Assembly: GCA_905233775.1 (NCBI GenBank) | Contig: CAJOEB010000021.1 | Span: 1 to 16,464, forward strand | Direction of reading: 5' to 3' | DNA from: an uncultured Alphaproteobacteria bacterium | Lineage (GTDB): Bacteria; Pseudomonadota; Alphaproteobacteria; UBA3830 | Length of the DNA: 16,464 nt | Shown here: positions 7,633-16,210 of the stretch, one piece after another | Position numbering within the stretch: the first letter of the stretch is position 1 | Layout of the letters: each line of letters opens with the position of its first letter | Notes under the pieces: model-generated | What the model was told of the DNA's origin: nothing | The model's input: the letters and a program-made list of their open reading frames with translations, nothing else | The model's database searches: none | Translations under genes and position numbers: made by a program

Positions 7633-7639
7633 AGTGGCG

Positions 7640-7755
7640 TGAGAAATGGTTCTCATAGTACGCACGCAAAAATAGGATATTGCTGTCCGTTCGGTCTGTG
7701 CTTTAGTCGCAGCTTAGTTTTTGCGGAGGTTTAACCGAAGAAGGAGTAAAAAGAA
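7640..7755 (+). promoter_or_regulatory. Structured 5' leader of rpsB, possible S2 autoregulation element
   Basis: The predicted leader folds locally. TGAGAA (7640-7645) and TTCTCA (7650-7655) form a perfect six-pair hairpin with loop ATGG. GCTG (7682-7685) can pair with CAGC (7710-7713). TTCGGT (7690-7695) can pair with ACCGAA (7734-7739), which lies directly beside the AAGGAG ribosome binding site (7741-7746). Ribosomal protein S2 is known to repress its own rpsB-tsf mRNA through the leader in other proteobacteria. That this leader does the same is inference from pairing seen by eye. Confidence 0.4.
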
Positions 7756-8556
7756 GTGTTAAACGTAGATATAAAAACTTTATTAGAAGCTGGTGTACAT
7801 TTTGGTCACAAAACAAGACGCTGGAATCCGAAAATGGCACCGTACATATTCGGATCAAAGGAAAAAATCCACATCATTAACTTAGATCGTACTTATGCAA
7901 TGTTGCAAGAGGCGTTAAAAGTCGCTCATGATATCGCGGCAGAAGGCGGACGTGTGTTATTTGTAGGTACAAAGCGTCAATCCAGTGACAGGGTTGCGGC
8001 AGCAGCGGCGAAATGCGGACAATATTATGTTAATCATCGTTGGCTTGGCGGAATGCTGACGAACTGGAAGACAATCTCTCAATCAATCAAGAAATTAGAA
8101 AATCTTGAAAAGAGATTACAAGATTCTGAAGTCATTCTTAAGAAAAAGGAAAGACTTACTCTTCAAAGAAAGATGGAAAAGTTAAATCGTGCTCTTGGTG
8201 GTGTCAGGAATATGGGAGGAACACCTTCTTTATTGTTCGTGCTCGACATTACTATAGATCAAACAGCTGTTGAAGAGGCGCGAGTTCTTGGAATTCCTGT
8301 AATAGCTATTTGTGATACGAATTCCGATCCGACATTGGTCGATTATCCTATTCCGGGCAATGATGATTCTGTAAGAGCTATCGATCTTTATTGCTCTTTG
8401 ATGGAAGATGCAATTATTGAAGGTATTCAGAAGGGATTGGCGAGTGCCGGTGTGGATATTGGAGCTTTAGAGAAACCTGTTGCTGAAGAAATAAGCAAAT
8501 CTAATGTAGAGCAAGAAACTTCAGTTGAAAATGACGAAGAAAAAAAGAGCGAGTAA
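7756..8556 (+). CDS. rpsB: 30S ribosomal protein S2
   Basis: S2 binds late in 30S assembly at the head-body junction and is needed to recruit S1. The 266-residue protein has the family hallmarks LLEAGVHFGHKTRRWNPKM (9-27), GTKRQ (71-75), RWLGGMLTNW (95-104) and IAICDTNSDP. Translation starts at a GTG (7756) with AAGGAG at 7741-7746, spacer nine; no nearby ATG fits the conserved N-terminus. The C-terminal 35 residues or so are an acidic, poorly conserved tail. It is the first gene of the cluster, 34 bases before tsf, the usual partner. Confidence 0.97.
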   Translation: MLNVDIKTLLEAGVHFGHKTRRWNPKMAPYIFGSKEKIHIINLDRTYAMLQEALKVAHDIAAEGGRVLFVGTKRQSSDRVAAAAAKCGQYYVNHRWLGGMLTNWKTISQSIKKLENLEKRLQDSEVILKKKERLTLQRKMEKLNRALGGVRNMGGTPSLLFVLDITIDQTAVEEARVLGIPVIAICDTNSDPTLVDYPIPGNDDSVRAIDLYCSLMEDAIIEGIQKGLASAGVDIGALEKPVAEEISKSNVEQETSVENDEEKKSE

Positions 8557-8590
8557 GTAAGACACATTATCCGAATAAGGAGAATTTAGT

Positions 8591-9511
8591 ATGACAGAAA
8601 TAAGTGCAAGTGATGTAAAAGCTCTCAGAGAGCGTAGCGGCGCGGGTATGATGGACTGCAAAAAAGCTTTAGTCGAATGCGACGGAGATATTGAAAAAGC
8701 AGTAGATTATTTGCGCAAAAAAGGATTGTCTACAGCAGCGAAAAAGGCAAGCAGAGTAGCAGCCGAAGGATTAATCGGTGTTCGTGTTAATGGAAATATC
8801 GGAACTCTGGTTGAAGTAAATGCAGAAACTGATTTTGTCGCGCGAAATGACACTTTCCAGACTTTTGTAGATAACGTTGTAGCTATTGCAAGCGAACAAA
8901 ATTGCGATTTAGAAGCCTTAAAAGCAGCAAAGTATGATGGTACACATACTGTATCAGAAGAAATGGTGAATTTGATTGCTACGATAAGAGAGAATATCGA
9001 GTTAAGACGTGTTTATCATCTGTCTGTAGATGAAGGGATCGTTGCTTCATATGTCCATAATAAGATTTCTCCTAGTTTAGGAAAGATTGGCGTACTTGTT
9101 GGTATTGAATCAAAGGGAGATAAAGCAAAATTACTCGAACTCGGAAAGCAAATAGCAATGCATATTGCAGCAGCAAATCCTCTTTCAACTTCTGTCGATG
9201 ATTTGGATCCGGCTGTTGTTGCTCGCGAGAGAGACGTAGTTACGGAACAGGCAAAAAGTAGCGGTAAGAAAGCAGAATTTATTGATAAGATCGTTGAAGG
9301 ACGTCTGAGAAAATTCTATGAAGATGCTGTTTTGTTAGAACAGGTTTTTGTAATAGACGGTACATCTCGAGTAAAAGAAGTAGTCGAAAATGCATCTAAG
9401 GAACTCGGAACACCTGTAAAAGTAAAAGGGTTCTGTAAATTTGTTCTCGGTGAAGGGATTGAGAAACAAGTTGTTGATTTCGCAGCAGAAGTTGCGGCTC
9501 AGCTGTCTTAA
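8591..9511 (+). CDS. tsf: Translation elongation factor Ts
   Basis: EF-Ts is the guanine-nucleotide exchange factor that recycles EF-Tu from its GDP form. The 306 residues start with the UBA-like N-terminal module containing SGAGMMDCKKAL (16-27) and continue to the TDFVARN motif (80-86), whose Asp and Phe reach into EF-Tu near its magnesium site. The two core subdomains and a C-terminal module are full length for the family. AAGGAG at 8577-8582 lies eight bases from the ATG. It follows rpsB by 34 bases and shares its promoter and leader. Confidence 0.97.
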   Translation: MTEISASDVKALRERSGAGMMDCKKALVECDGDIEKAVDYLRKKGLSTAAKKASRVAAEGLIGVRVNGNIGTLVEVNAETDFVARNDTFQTFVDNVVAIASEQNCDLEALKAAKYDGTHTVSEEMVNLIATIRENIELRRVYHLSVDEGIVASYVHNKISPSLGKIGVLVGIESKGDKAKLLELGKQIAMHIAAANPLSTSVDDLDPAVVARERDVVTEQAKSSGKKAEFIDKIVEGRLRKFYEDAVLLEQVFVIDGTSRVKEVVENASKELGTPVKVKGFCKFVLGEGIEKQVVDFAAEVAAQLS

Positions 9512-9583
9512 TCGATTTTTTTGTATCTGATGTATTTTGTATCGTCTTATAGTAGTTTGCGAATAACAGGTAGATTGTAGACT

Positions 9584-10303
9584 ATGGCGGAAGAAAAAAA
9601 GAAATACCAAAGGGTTTTGTTAAAGCTTTCAGGTGAATTTCTTATGGGAGATCAGAATTACGGTCTTGATGTAAAGGCCGTAGATCGTGTTGCCGGTGAA
9701 GTCGCATCTGCTTATCGAAAAGGATACGAAATTTGTATGGTTATCGGCGGCGGAAATATTTTCAGAGGTATTTCCGCAGCGGCTTACGGTATGCATCGGG
9801 CAGCTGCAGACAATGTCGGAATGCTTGCTACGGTCATGAACTCAATCGCATTTCAAAATTCTCTTGAAAAAATCGGCGTTCCTACTCGTGTTCTTTCTGC
9901 TATAACAATGCCTACAGTATGTGAACCGTATCTTCGTCGGAAAGCTTTACGTCATCTTGAAAAGAAGCGTGTTGTCATTTGTTCGGCAGGGTCAGGTAAT
10001 CCGTATTTTACGACAGATACAGCGGCAGCTTTGCGTGCTCTGGAATTGGGGTGTGATGTTCTTATAAAAGCGACGAAAGTTGCTGGAGTATTTACTTCTG
10101 ATCCTGAGAAAAATTCAGATGCGCAATTTATCGAAAAGATGTCTTACAAAGATGTTATAGAAAAAGATATAAAAGTAATGGATCAAACAGCAATCACTTT
10201 AGCGAAAGAAAATAGCATGCCTATAATAGTTTTTTCTATAAAAGAAGAGGGAAATTTCGAAAAAGTATTGTCAGGTGACGGTCGTTGTTCCATTATATCT
10301 TAA
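9584..10303 (+). CDS. pyrH: UMP kinase
   Basis: PyrH phosphorylates UMP to UDP with ATP and works as a hexamer of amino-acid-kinase fold subunits. The 239 residues show KLSGE (14-18), the glycine loop GGGNIFRG (55-62), ADNVGMLATVMN (75-86) and the GNPYFTTDTAA (138-148) region that binds UMP. The start is at ATG 9584, with the usual short lysine-rich lead (AEEKKK) before YQRVLLKLSGE. The ribosome binding site is poor, with only AGG about 14 bases upstream. The 72-base gap after tsf is the largest inside the cluster and could hold a weak internal promoter, though none stands out. Confidence 0.96.
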   Translation: MAEEKKKYQRVLLKLSGEFLMGDQNYGLDVKAVDRVAGEVASAYRKGYEICMVIGGGNIFRGISAAAYGMHRAAADNVGMLATVMNSIAFQNSLEKIGVPTRVLSAITMPTVCEPYLRRKALRHLEKKRVVICSAGSGNPYFTTDTAAALRALELGCDVLIKATKVAGVFTSDPEKNSDAQFIEKMSYKDVIEKDIKVMDQTAITLAKENSMPIIVFSIKEEGNFEKVLSGDGRCSIIS

Positions 10304-10318
10304 TAAGGAGATATTATT

Positions 10319-10867
10319 ATGCTTTTGGAAGAATTGAGAAAAAAAATGTTGGCGAGTTTCGATAGCTTGCTGAAAGATTTCGGAGGTCTTAGAACAGGGC
10401 GCGCATCTGTTACAATTTTGGATAATATTATGGTCGAAGCATATGGGAATATGGTTCCTATACAGCAAGTCGGTACTGTCAGTGTTCCGGAAGCAAGAAT
10501 GCTTACTGTGCAAGTATGGGATGCATCTTTGATAAAAGCGACAGAGCTTGCAATAAGAAATGCTCCGGTCGGTCTTAGTCCTATGGTTGATGGTTCATTG
10601 ATCCGCATTGCTATTCCTGATTTAAGCGAAGAACGCAGAAAAGAAATATGCAAGCTGGCGGGAAAATATGCAGAGCAAACAAAAGTCGCTATTCGTAATA
10701 TTCGTCGAGACGGTATGGATCAAATTAAACGCCAAGAAAAAGCGAAAGAAATTACGGAAGATGTCCATAAAAAATTAGCTGATGACATTCAAAAGCTGAC
10801 GGATGAGTTTGTGAAAAAAATAGATAATGCTCTGGAATCAAAAGAAAAAGACATTATGAAAGTTTGA
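10319..10867 (+). CDS. frr: Ribosome recycling factor
   Basis: RRF, with EF-G, splits post-termination ribosomes. The 182-residue protein has the normal length and the two-domain tRNA-like architecture: LRTGRAS (24-30) in the first helix of the three-helix bundle, a small beta domain (about 31-104), then the long helices with IRNIRRDGMDQIK. Its ribosome binding site is strong: AAGGAG (10305-10310), eight bases from the ATG. It lies 15 bases after pyrH in the standard pyrH-frr order. Confidence 0.97.
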   Translation: MLLEELRKKMLASFDSLLKDFGGLRTGRASVTILDNIMVEAYGNMVPIQQVGTVSVPEARMLTVQVWDASLIKATELAIRNAPVGLSPMVDGSLIRIAIPDLSEERRKEICKLAGKYAEQTKVAIRNIRRDGMDQIKRQEKAKEITEDVHKKLADDIQKLTDEFVKKIDNALESKEKDIMKV

Positions 10868-10873
10868 GGCTTA

Positions 10874-11572
10874 ATGGACTTATCACAGCCCGCACATCTT
10901 GCTTTTATTCTTGATGGAAATCGCAGGTGGGCAAAATCAAATAAATTACCATCGTTAATGGGACATAAAAGAGGTTATGAGCGAGCTAAAGATCTCGTTG
11001 ATGCTTTTATTAAACATAATATAAAGTATGTAAGTTATTTTTTGTTTTCATCTGAAAATTGGAATAGATCAGCAGAAGAAATAACTTATTTAATGGATCT
11101 ATTTCGTGATTTTTTTAAAAATTCCATTAGTTATTTTCATGAAAAAAATGTAAGAGTTATTTCTATAGGAAATTTAAAAAAACTTCCGCAGGATCTTCAG
11201 GAAAAAATTCAAAAAATAGAAGATGAAACAAGAAATAATGATGGGTTGACGCTTATTGCTGCAATAAGTTACTCTGGTAAAGATGAAATAGTGAGAGCAA
11301 CAAGGAAGATTGCAGAAAAAGTAGCAAGCGGAAAAATAAAAATTGATGATATAGATGAGAATTTGTTTTCATCGTATCTTGATACGGCAAGTATTCCTTA
11401 TCCGGATATCCTAATCAGGACAAGTGAAAAACGTATCAGCAATTTTCTTCTGTGGCAGTGTGCATATTCAGAGATATTTTTTATAGATAAATATTGGCCG
11501 GATTTCTCTGAAGAAGATCTTGAGAAGGTTCTGGATGAATTTTCGAAAAGGAACAGACGTTATGGCAGGTGA
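10874..11572 (+). CDS. uppS: Undecaprenyl diphosphate synthase (cis-prenyltransferase), divergent at two motifs
   Basis: The enzyme adds isopentenyl units to farnesyl diphosphate to build the C55 carrier for peptidoglycan and LPS. Of its 232 residues, HLAFILDGNRRWAK (8-21) carries the catalytic Asp14, GHKRG (30-34) and SSENWNR (59-65) follow, and SNFLLWQCAYSE (189-200) and WPDF (208-211) end the core. Two conserved segments differ from what I know of the family. The usual RT-G-G-E-x-R loop reads RTSEKR (182-187), one residue short, and the usual NYGGR reads SYSGK (132-136). Arg182 and Arg187, expected pyrophosphate ligands, are kept. GAGG overlaps the frr stop, only four bases before the ATG. 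The gene overlaps cdsA by 11 bases. Confidence 0.93.
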   Translation: MDLSQPAHLAFILDGNRRWAKSNKLPSLMGHKRGYERAKDLVDAFIKHNIKYVSYFLFSSENWNRSAEEITYLMDLFRDFFKNSISYFHEKNVRVISIGNLKKLPQDLQEKIQKIEDETRNNDGLTLIAAISYSGKDEIVRATRKIAEKVASGKIKIDDIDENLFSSYLDTASIPYPDILIRTSEKRISNFLLWQCAYSEIFFIDKYWPDFSEEDLEKVLDEFSKRNRRYGR

Positions 11573-12263
11573 GGAGATTATATTGAAGGAGAAAAAACTC
11601 AAAATGTCTGATCAGAAAGAGTTAATTACTCGTATACTCTCTTCATTTATGTTTATTCCCGTAATTGTGTTGCTTTATTTTGCGTCGTTCAAGGTATTAG
11701 CTGTATTTAGTATTGTCGCTTTTGCGGCGATGGCGTACGAAATATTTTCTCCTGAAATAAAAGGGCATAAGAAATTAAGATCGTTTATGCTTGCGTTCTG
11801 TGCTTTCGGGATTTTTTGTTTTATGTATTGCCGAGATATTTACGGTGTTTCCGGTTGTATTTTCTTGGTTTGTATGGCTAGTTTTACTGATATTGGAGCC
11901 TATTGTGTCGGTAAAGCATTAAAAGGTCCGAAATTGTGTCCGAAAATAAGTCCGAATAAGACATGGGCAGGATTTTGGGGTGGTTTTTTCCTTTCAAACG
12001 TTGCTTGTTCCTGTTTGAGCTCTCTTTTTATGCAAACATCTGAGCAAGGAACGTTTCTTCCTCGATATGCTGACAGTTTTCTGTTAATACAATGCACAAT
12101 TCTTGCCGCTGTTTTCGGAGATTTGATCGAGTCTTGGTTTAAGAGAAAAATCGGTGTAAAAGATATGGGAAACTTATTTCCGGGACATGGTGGAGTATTG
12201 GATCGATTAGATAGTTTAATTGGTGTTTCGGTTTTCCTTTTTATAGTGCATTTCTTTATTTAG
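11562..12263 (+). CDS. cdsA: Phosphatidate cytidylyltransferase (CDP-diacylglycerol synthase)
   Basis: CdsA makes CDP-diacylglycerol from phosphatidic acid and CTP in the inner membrane, the precursor of the phospholipids. The family signature is clear near the C-terminus: ESWFKRKIGVKDMGN, then PGHGGVLDRLDS. The upstream TDIGAYCVGKAL and ISPNKTWAGFWGG blocks are also kept. About six hydrophobic membrane segments are seen. I chose ATG 11562 (234 aa): AAGGA lies nine bases upstream and it overlaps uppS by 11 bases. ATG 11604 (220 aa, AAGGAG 12 bases upstream) is possible. The protein is shorter than the usual 260-285 residues, mainly through short loops and a small N-terminal part. Confidence 0.93.
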   Translation: MAGEEIILKEKKLKMSDQKELITRILSSFMFIPVIVLLYFASFKVLAVFSIVAFAAMAYEIFSPEIKGHKKLRSFMLAFCAFGIFCFMYCRDIYGVSGCIFLVCMASFTDIGAYCVGKALKGPKLCPKISPNKTWAGFWGGFFLSNVACSCLSSLFMQTSEQGTFLPRYADSFLLIQCTILAAVFGDLIESWFKRKIGVKDMGNLFPGHGGVLDRLDSLIGVSVFLFIVHFFI

Positions 12264-12269
12264 GATTTT

Positions 12270-13406
12270 ATGATGACTTTTTTTTACTACTTGATTTCAT
12301 TCTTGGTGATCATAAATGTGATAGTTATTGTTCATGAATTGGGACATTATATCGCAGCGAAAAAAATCGGAGTAAAGATCGTAAAATTTTCAGTCGGAAT
12401 GGGACCGGAAATTTGGGGGTTCGATGATAAAGAAGGAACTCATTGGTGTTTTTCATGGTTACCTATAGGTGGTTACGTAATGACACTCGGAGATGCTGAT
12501 CCTTCCTCATCTACAGAAGATACTGAAGGCTATGAAAAACTGAGCGAAGAAGATAAAAAGCGTTCTATTATATCGAAAAGCAATTGGGAAAAGATGTTAT
12601 TTGCATTTGGCGGACCTCTTGCAAATTATGTATATGCTTTTGTCGTTGTCTTTCTCATGGCGTTCTTTTATGGCGTTCCTAAATATGAACCTGTGGTTGG
12701 CGAGGTTTTAAAGAACAGTGCTGCAGAGAGAGCAGGAATGCTGGCGGGAGACAGAGTTGTATCAGTTTATGGACAGAAAGTTGAGAAATATCGCGATATT
12801 TTGGTTCATTTATCCATGAGCGAGCAAGATGATGCCAGTTTTCTTATAGAACGCGAAGGAAAATTGTTATCGATTAATGTTACTCCGGAGATTACGATAA
12901 AAAAGAAAATTATTGGTGGAGATAAAAAGACCAAACTTTTCGGAATAAAGTCCAAATCTCCGGTTTTTGAAAAATTATCGTTTATTGGCTCGATAAAACG
13001 GGCAATTGCCGATTGTGTTTCTGCCTCAAAAGAAATGTGTTTGGTATTTAAAAAGTTATTCGCAGGTCAGAGATCATTAAATGATTTTGGCGGAGTTGTT
13101 TATATGGCATCTGTTGCCGGTGATTTGACGAAAACCGGAAATATCGCAATGTTGATTATGTTTACGGTAACTCTTTCGCTCAATCTTGGTTTTATAAATT
13201 TATTTCCGCTTCCTGTTCTTGATGGCGGACGAATTTTGATATGCTTTTTAGAACAGATTACGCGAAGAAAATTCAATGAGAAATTTGAAGAATATATTAT
13301 GGTTGCATGTGCTATTTTCTTGATATTTCTCATGTTTCTTACTACGATAAACGATATTTTAAGAATTGAAGTTGTTGATAAATTTGTTTCGAAGTTGTTA
13401 GGTTAA
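12270..13406 (+). CDS. rseP: RIP metalloprotease RseP (site-2 protease family)
   Basis: This inner-membrane zinc protease cleaves transmembrane substrates such as anti-sigma factors and leftover signal peptides. The 378 residues carry HELGH (22-26) in the first membrane helix, FGGP (113-116) starting the second, one visible PDZ domain (about 138-208) and NLFPLPVLDGG (310-320) holding the third zinc ligand, with a last helix at about 341-362. One PDZ domain rather than the two of E. coli RseP is common in alphaproteobacteria. AGGA (12262-12265) serves either ATG 12270 or 12273; the second has better spacing. It follows cdsA by six bases; dxr, often between these genes, is absent. Confidence 0.95.
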   Translation: MMTFFYYLISFLVIINVIVIVHELGHYIAAKKIGVKIVKFSVGMGPEIWGFDDKEGTHWCFSWLPIGGYVMTLGDADPSSSTEDTEGYEKLSEEDKKRSIISKSNWEKMLFAFGGPLANYVYAFVVVFLMAFFYGVPKYEPVVGEVLKNSAAERAGMLAGDRVVSVYGQKVEKYRDILVHLSMSEQDDASFLIEREGKLLSINVTPEITIKKKIIGGDKKTKLFGIKSKSPVFEKLSFIGSIKRAIADCVSASKEMCLVFKKLFAGQRSLNDFGGVVYMASVAGDLTKTGNIAMLIMFTVTLSLNLGFINLFPLPVLDGGRILICFLEQITRRKFNEKFEEYIMVACAIFLIFLMFLTTINDILRIEVVDKFVSKLLG

Positions 13407-13413
13407 ACCTGTT

Positions 13414-15705
13414 ATGAAAAAATTATTAGTTTCTTGTTGCTTTTTAGCACTTTTTTCCGAATTATCGGCAGATGTTGTAACAAAAATTGTTTTTAAAGGA
13501 TTAGATCGTGTTGAAAAAGAGGTAGTTGAAGACTGTGTTACCATAAAACCGGGAAAAGAATATAACGAGCAAGATATTGACGCTACAATAAAGGCTATTT
13601 TCGCCAAGGGTTTCTTTTCGGATGTAAAAATCAGCAAGGTTGGCGATGTTCTTGTAATAAAATGCATTGAAAAGCAAATGATTGATCAAGTAGCGTTCGA
13701 AGGTAATAGTGCAAGCAGTGATGATACACTAAAAAATGTCGTAAATAATCGTCTGTCGAGTGGTCGTTTATTTAGTACATATGTCGTAAAAGATGTCGTT
13801 TCTGATATGCAGATGATGTACCGCGCTCTTGGTTATTGTTCAGCGGTTGTTGTTCCGAAAATCATAAAACGTCCGGGAAATAAAGTAGATATAGTATTCG
13901 AAATAGATGAGGGATCAAAAACAACTGTAAAGAAAATCATCTTTATTGGAAATAAAAACTTTAGCGATGATGATCTTAAAGACGTAATGACTACTAAAGA
14001 AGAAAAATTGTGGCGTTTCTGGGATTACGATAGCCATGTCTATAGGGAAGATAAAATAGATGTTGATGTCGATGCTATAACTTCTTTCTACAAAAATAAC
14101 GGATATCCATTTTTTATGGTAACCTCAACTTCTGCTGAAATGGATCCGGATAAAACCTCATATTACTGTACTTTTACAATGGATGAAGGAGACAAATACA
14201 CAATATCGAGTGCATCTTTGGAGTCGGAAGTAAAAAACATAAATCCGGCAGATTTTGTTGAACTAATTCAAATTCAAAAAGACGATATATACAACGAAGA
14301 AAAGATTACAAAAGATCGAAATGAAATAAGAAAAGAAGTTTCATTACAAGATCATCCTTTCGTTGATGTAATTGTAAACACCGATTATGATAAGAAGAAT
14401 AAAACAGCTGCTATTAAATACGTAATTGTCGAACGTCCTAAAGCTTTTCTTGAAAGAATAGAAATTGTCGGAAATACCAGAACATTAGATAATGTAATTC
14501 GTCGTGAGTTCTCTATTCATGAAGGTGACGCTCTTAATGTTTATAAAATTCAAAGTGCGGTTGAACGGTTAAAAGGTATCGGTTATTTCGATGATGTTGA
14601 ATTAACTGAACTAGATGGGTCGGCGGATGATAAGAAAGTACTGTTGGTTAATGTAAAAGAGAAAGAAAGTACAGCGCAATTTAAATTCGGATTTAATCTA
14701 AATGATGCTGATGGTTTTGGTGGAATGATTGGTTTCAGTGAAAATAACCTTATGGGAACGGGACGCACTTTATCCGCTGAAGCTTTGTGGATGCAAAGAT
14801 ACTATGGCGCGAAAATAAACTTATATGATCCGCGTTTTATGGATCAGAATTTCGGAGCCGGTGTGACTATTGGTGCTAGTTCTTATGACAGGAAAAAAGT
14901 TGATCAAAGCATAACAAGATCGATCTTTATTACTCCATACGTTAGATATGCGATTTCTGATCATGTGTATCATATTATCCGTTATACGTTGTCACGAAAC
15001 CAAAGACGATGGTGGAGCAAAGACAACAACAGGGCGTTTGATACAGTTCCGGATTCGGTAAAAGATACCGTACTTATGCGAGATGAATACGGGAAATATA
15101 CGTCGGGAGAGATTGGCTCAACTTTGATATACGACCGTACGGATAACGAATTTAATCCGCGCGACGGGTATGAATTATCAATGACAAACTCTTATGCCGG
15201 TATAATTGGTAATGTTCAGTATTTTAAAAATGAATTGGGTGCCAAATATTATCATCCGATTACTGAAAAAGTGACATTTATTATAGATGCAAATATCGGA
15301 CATATTCATGAAATAAAAGGGACTCGCAGTGCTCATAGATTTGCGCTTGGTGGCGATATTTTACGAGGTTTTGAGTCAGGTGGAGTTGGTCCGAAAGACG
15401 CAAAAGATAACAGCATAGGCGGTAACAAATATTGGACAGTCAGTTTCTTGGCAAAAGTTCCTCTTTCTACGAAGGAAATGGGCATTAACGGAGTTGTGTT
15501 CGTTGATTTTGGTAGCGCTTGGGGTGTAAAAAAATACAGCAAAGAGAATATTCGTGATTCTAGCGGTATAAGAGCATCAACGGGTGTAGCTATCGAATGG
15601 GCAAAGTCTCCTCTTGGTATGCCTATGAGCTTTATTTTCGGTTTCCCATTCAAAAAGAAATCGTTTGATGAGAAGCAAACATTCACATTATCAGGATTTA
15701 TGTAA
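13414..15705 (+). CDS. bamA: Outer membrane protein assembly factor BamA
   Basis: BamA is the central Omp85 subunit that folds beta-barrel proteins into the outer membrane. Residues 1-19 are a signal peptide ending LSA. Five POTRA domains follow to about residue 420; VVTKIVFKGL, MIDQVAFEGN, VKKIIFIGNKNFS and LERIEIVGNTR mark the first strands of four of them. The 16-strand barrel runs from about 421 to the end and includes ENNLMGTG (443-450), YDRTDNEFNPRDGY (573-586) and the lid-loop motif ILRGFESGGVGP (649-660). At 763 residues it is complete. The last residues are FTLSGFM, so the protein ends in Met rather than the aromatic residue usual for a barrel's final strand. The start is seven bases after rseP, with a poor ribosome binding site. 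Confidence 0.96.
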   Translation: MKKLLVSCCFLALFSELSADVVTKIVFKGLDRVEKEVVEDCVTIKPGKEYNEQDIDATIKAIFAKGFFSDVKISKVGDVLVIKCIEKQMIDQVAFEGNSASSDDTLKNVVNNRLSSGRLFSTYVVKDVVSDMQMMYRALGYCSAVVVPKIIKRPGNKVDIVFEIDEGSKTTVKKIIFIGNKNFSDDDLKDVMTTKEEKLWRFWDYDSHVYREDKIDVDVDAITSFYKNNGYPFFMVTSTSAEMDPDKTSYYCTFTMDEGDKYTISSASLESEVKNINPADFVELIQIQKDDIYNEEKITKDRNEIRKEVSLQDHPFVDVIVNTDYDKKNKTAAIKYVIVERPKAFLERIEIVGNTRTLDNVIRREFSIHEGDALNVYKIQSAVERLKGIGYFDDVELTELDGSADDKKVLLVNVKEKESTAQFKFGFNLNDADGFGGMIGFSENNLMGTGRTLSAEALWMQRYYGAKINLYDPRFMDQNFGAGVTIGASSYDRKKVDQSITRSIFITPYVRYAISDHVYHIIRYTLSRNQRRWWSKDNNRAFDTVPDSVKDTVLMRDEYGKYTSGEIGSTLIYDRTDNEFNPRDGYELSMTNSYAGIIGNVQYFKNELGAKYYHPITEKVTFIIDANIGHIHEIKGTRSAHRFALGGDILRGFESGGVGPKDAKDNSIGGNKYWTVSFLAKVPLSTKEMGINGVVFVDFGSAWGVKKYSKENIRDSSGIRASTGVAIEWAKSPLGMPMSFIFGFPFKKKSFDEKQTFTLSGFM

Positions 15706-15709
15706 AGAT

Positions 15710-16210
15710 ATGCGTTATTTATTGGCTTTTTCATATATTTTTGTTGTTTTATTTTCTGTTGCTGCTCAAGATGAACAGAAAAACGTTCAGATTATCGCTA
15801 TTGTTGATTTGAAAAAAGTCGCTTCAGAATCAAAAGCGGGTAGGGGAATTGATCAGCAAGTTGCAGAAAAGAATAAAGAATCAAAAAAGGAATTAACAGA
15901 TTTAGAAACAAAAATAGAATCTATGGAATCTAATAAGCTTTCCGGATCTGATCCGAGAAAAGTCGAAGAACTGCAATTGATATTGTATGACATGGTCAAA
16001 GAACGGCGTTTTCAAATATCTGAAGCTTATCGAACAGCAATTGCAACTTTAGAAACAATAATCAAAGATGCTATAAAAGAAATAACCATTGAAATGGGAA
16101 TAGATGTTGTATTTGCTGAAAATTGCAAAGACATAACAAATGAAGTGATAAAAAAAGTTGATTTAAAATGCGATCATATTGATCTGAATGTTGTAGGAAA
16201 AAACAAATGA
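15710..16210 (+). CDS. skp: Periplasmic chaperone Skp/OmpH family
   Basis: Skp is a trimeric, jellyfish-shaped periplasmic chaperone that holds unfolded outer-membrane proteins on the way to BamA. I start it at ATG 15710 (166 aa), because the frame upstream lies inside bamA while this start opens a signal peptide (RYLLAFSYIFVVLFSVAA, cleavage near residue 19). The mature protein has the family's first strand IIAIVDLKKV (28-37), a long charged helical arm (about 45-125) and the closing segment EMGIDVVFAENCKDITNEVIKKV. The gene is four bases after bamA. AGGA lies 13 bases upstream, so initiation may depend on coupling to bamA. It overlaps lpxD by ATGA. Confidence 0.92.
   Translation: MRYLLAFSYIFVVLFSVAAQDEQKNVQIIAIVDLKKVASESKAGRGIDQQVAEKNKESKKELTDLETKIESMESNKLSGSDPRKVEELQLILYDMVKERRFQISEAYRTAIATLETIIKDAIKEITIEMGIDVVFAENCKDITNEVIKKVDLKCDHIDLNVVGKNK

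Noticed and set aside
13414..13500. Lipobox LVSC in the BamA signal sequence
   Set aside because: The cysteine is at residue 8, too early for lipoprotein processing; BamA is not a lipoprotein and a normal cleavage site LSA is present.
15665..15709. Upstream start of skp inside bamA
   Set aside because: It would put a charged stretch before the signal peptide; ATG 15710 gives a normal signal sequence.
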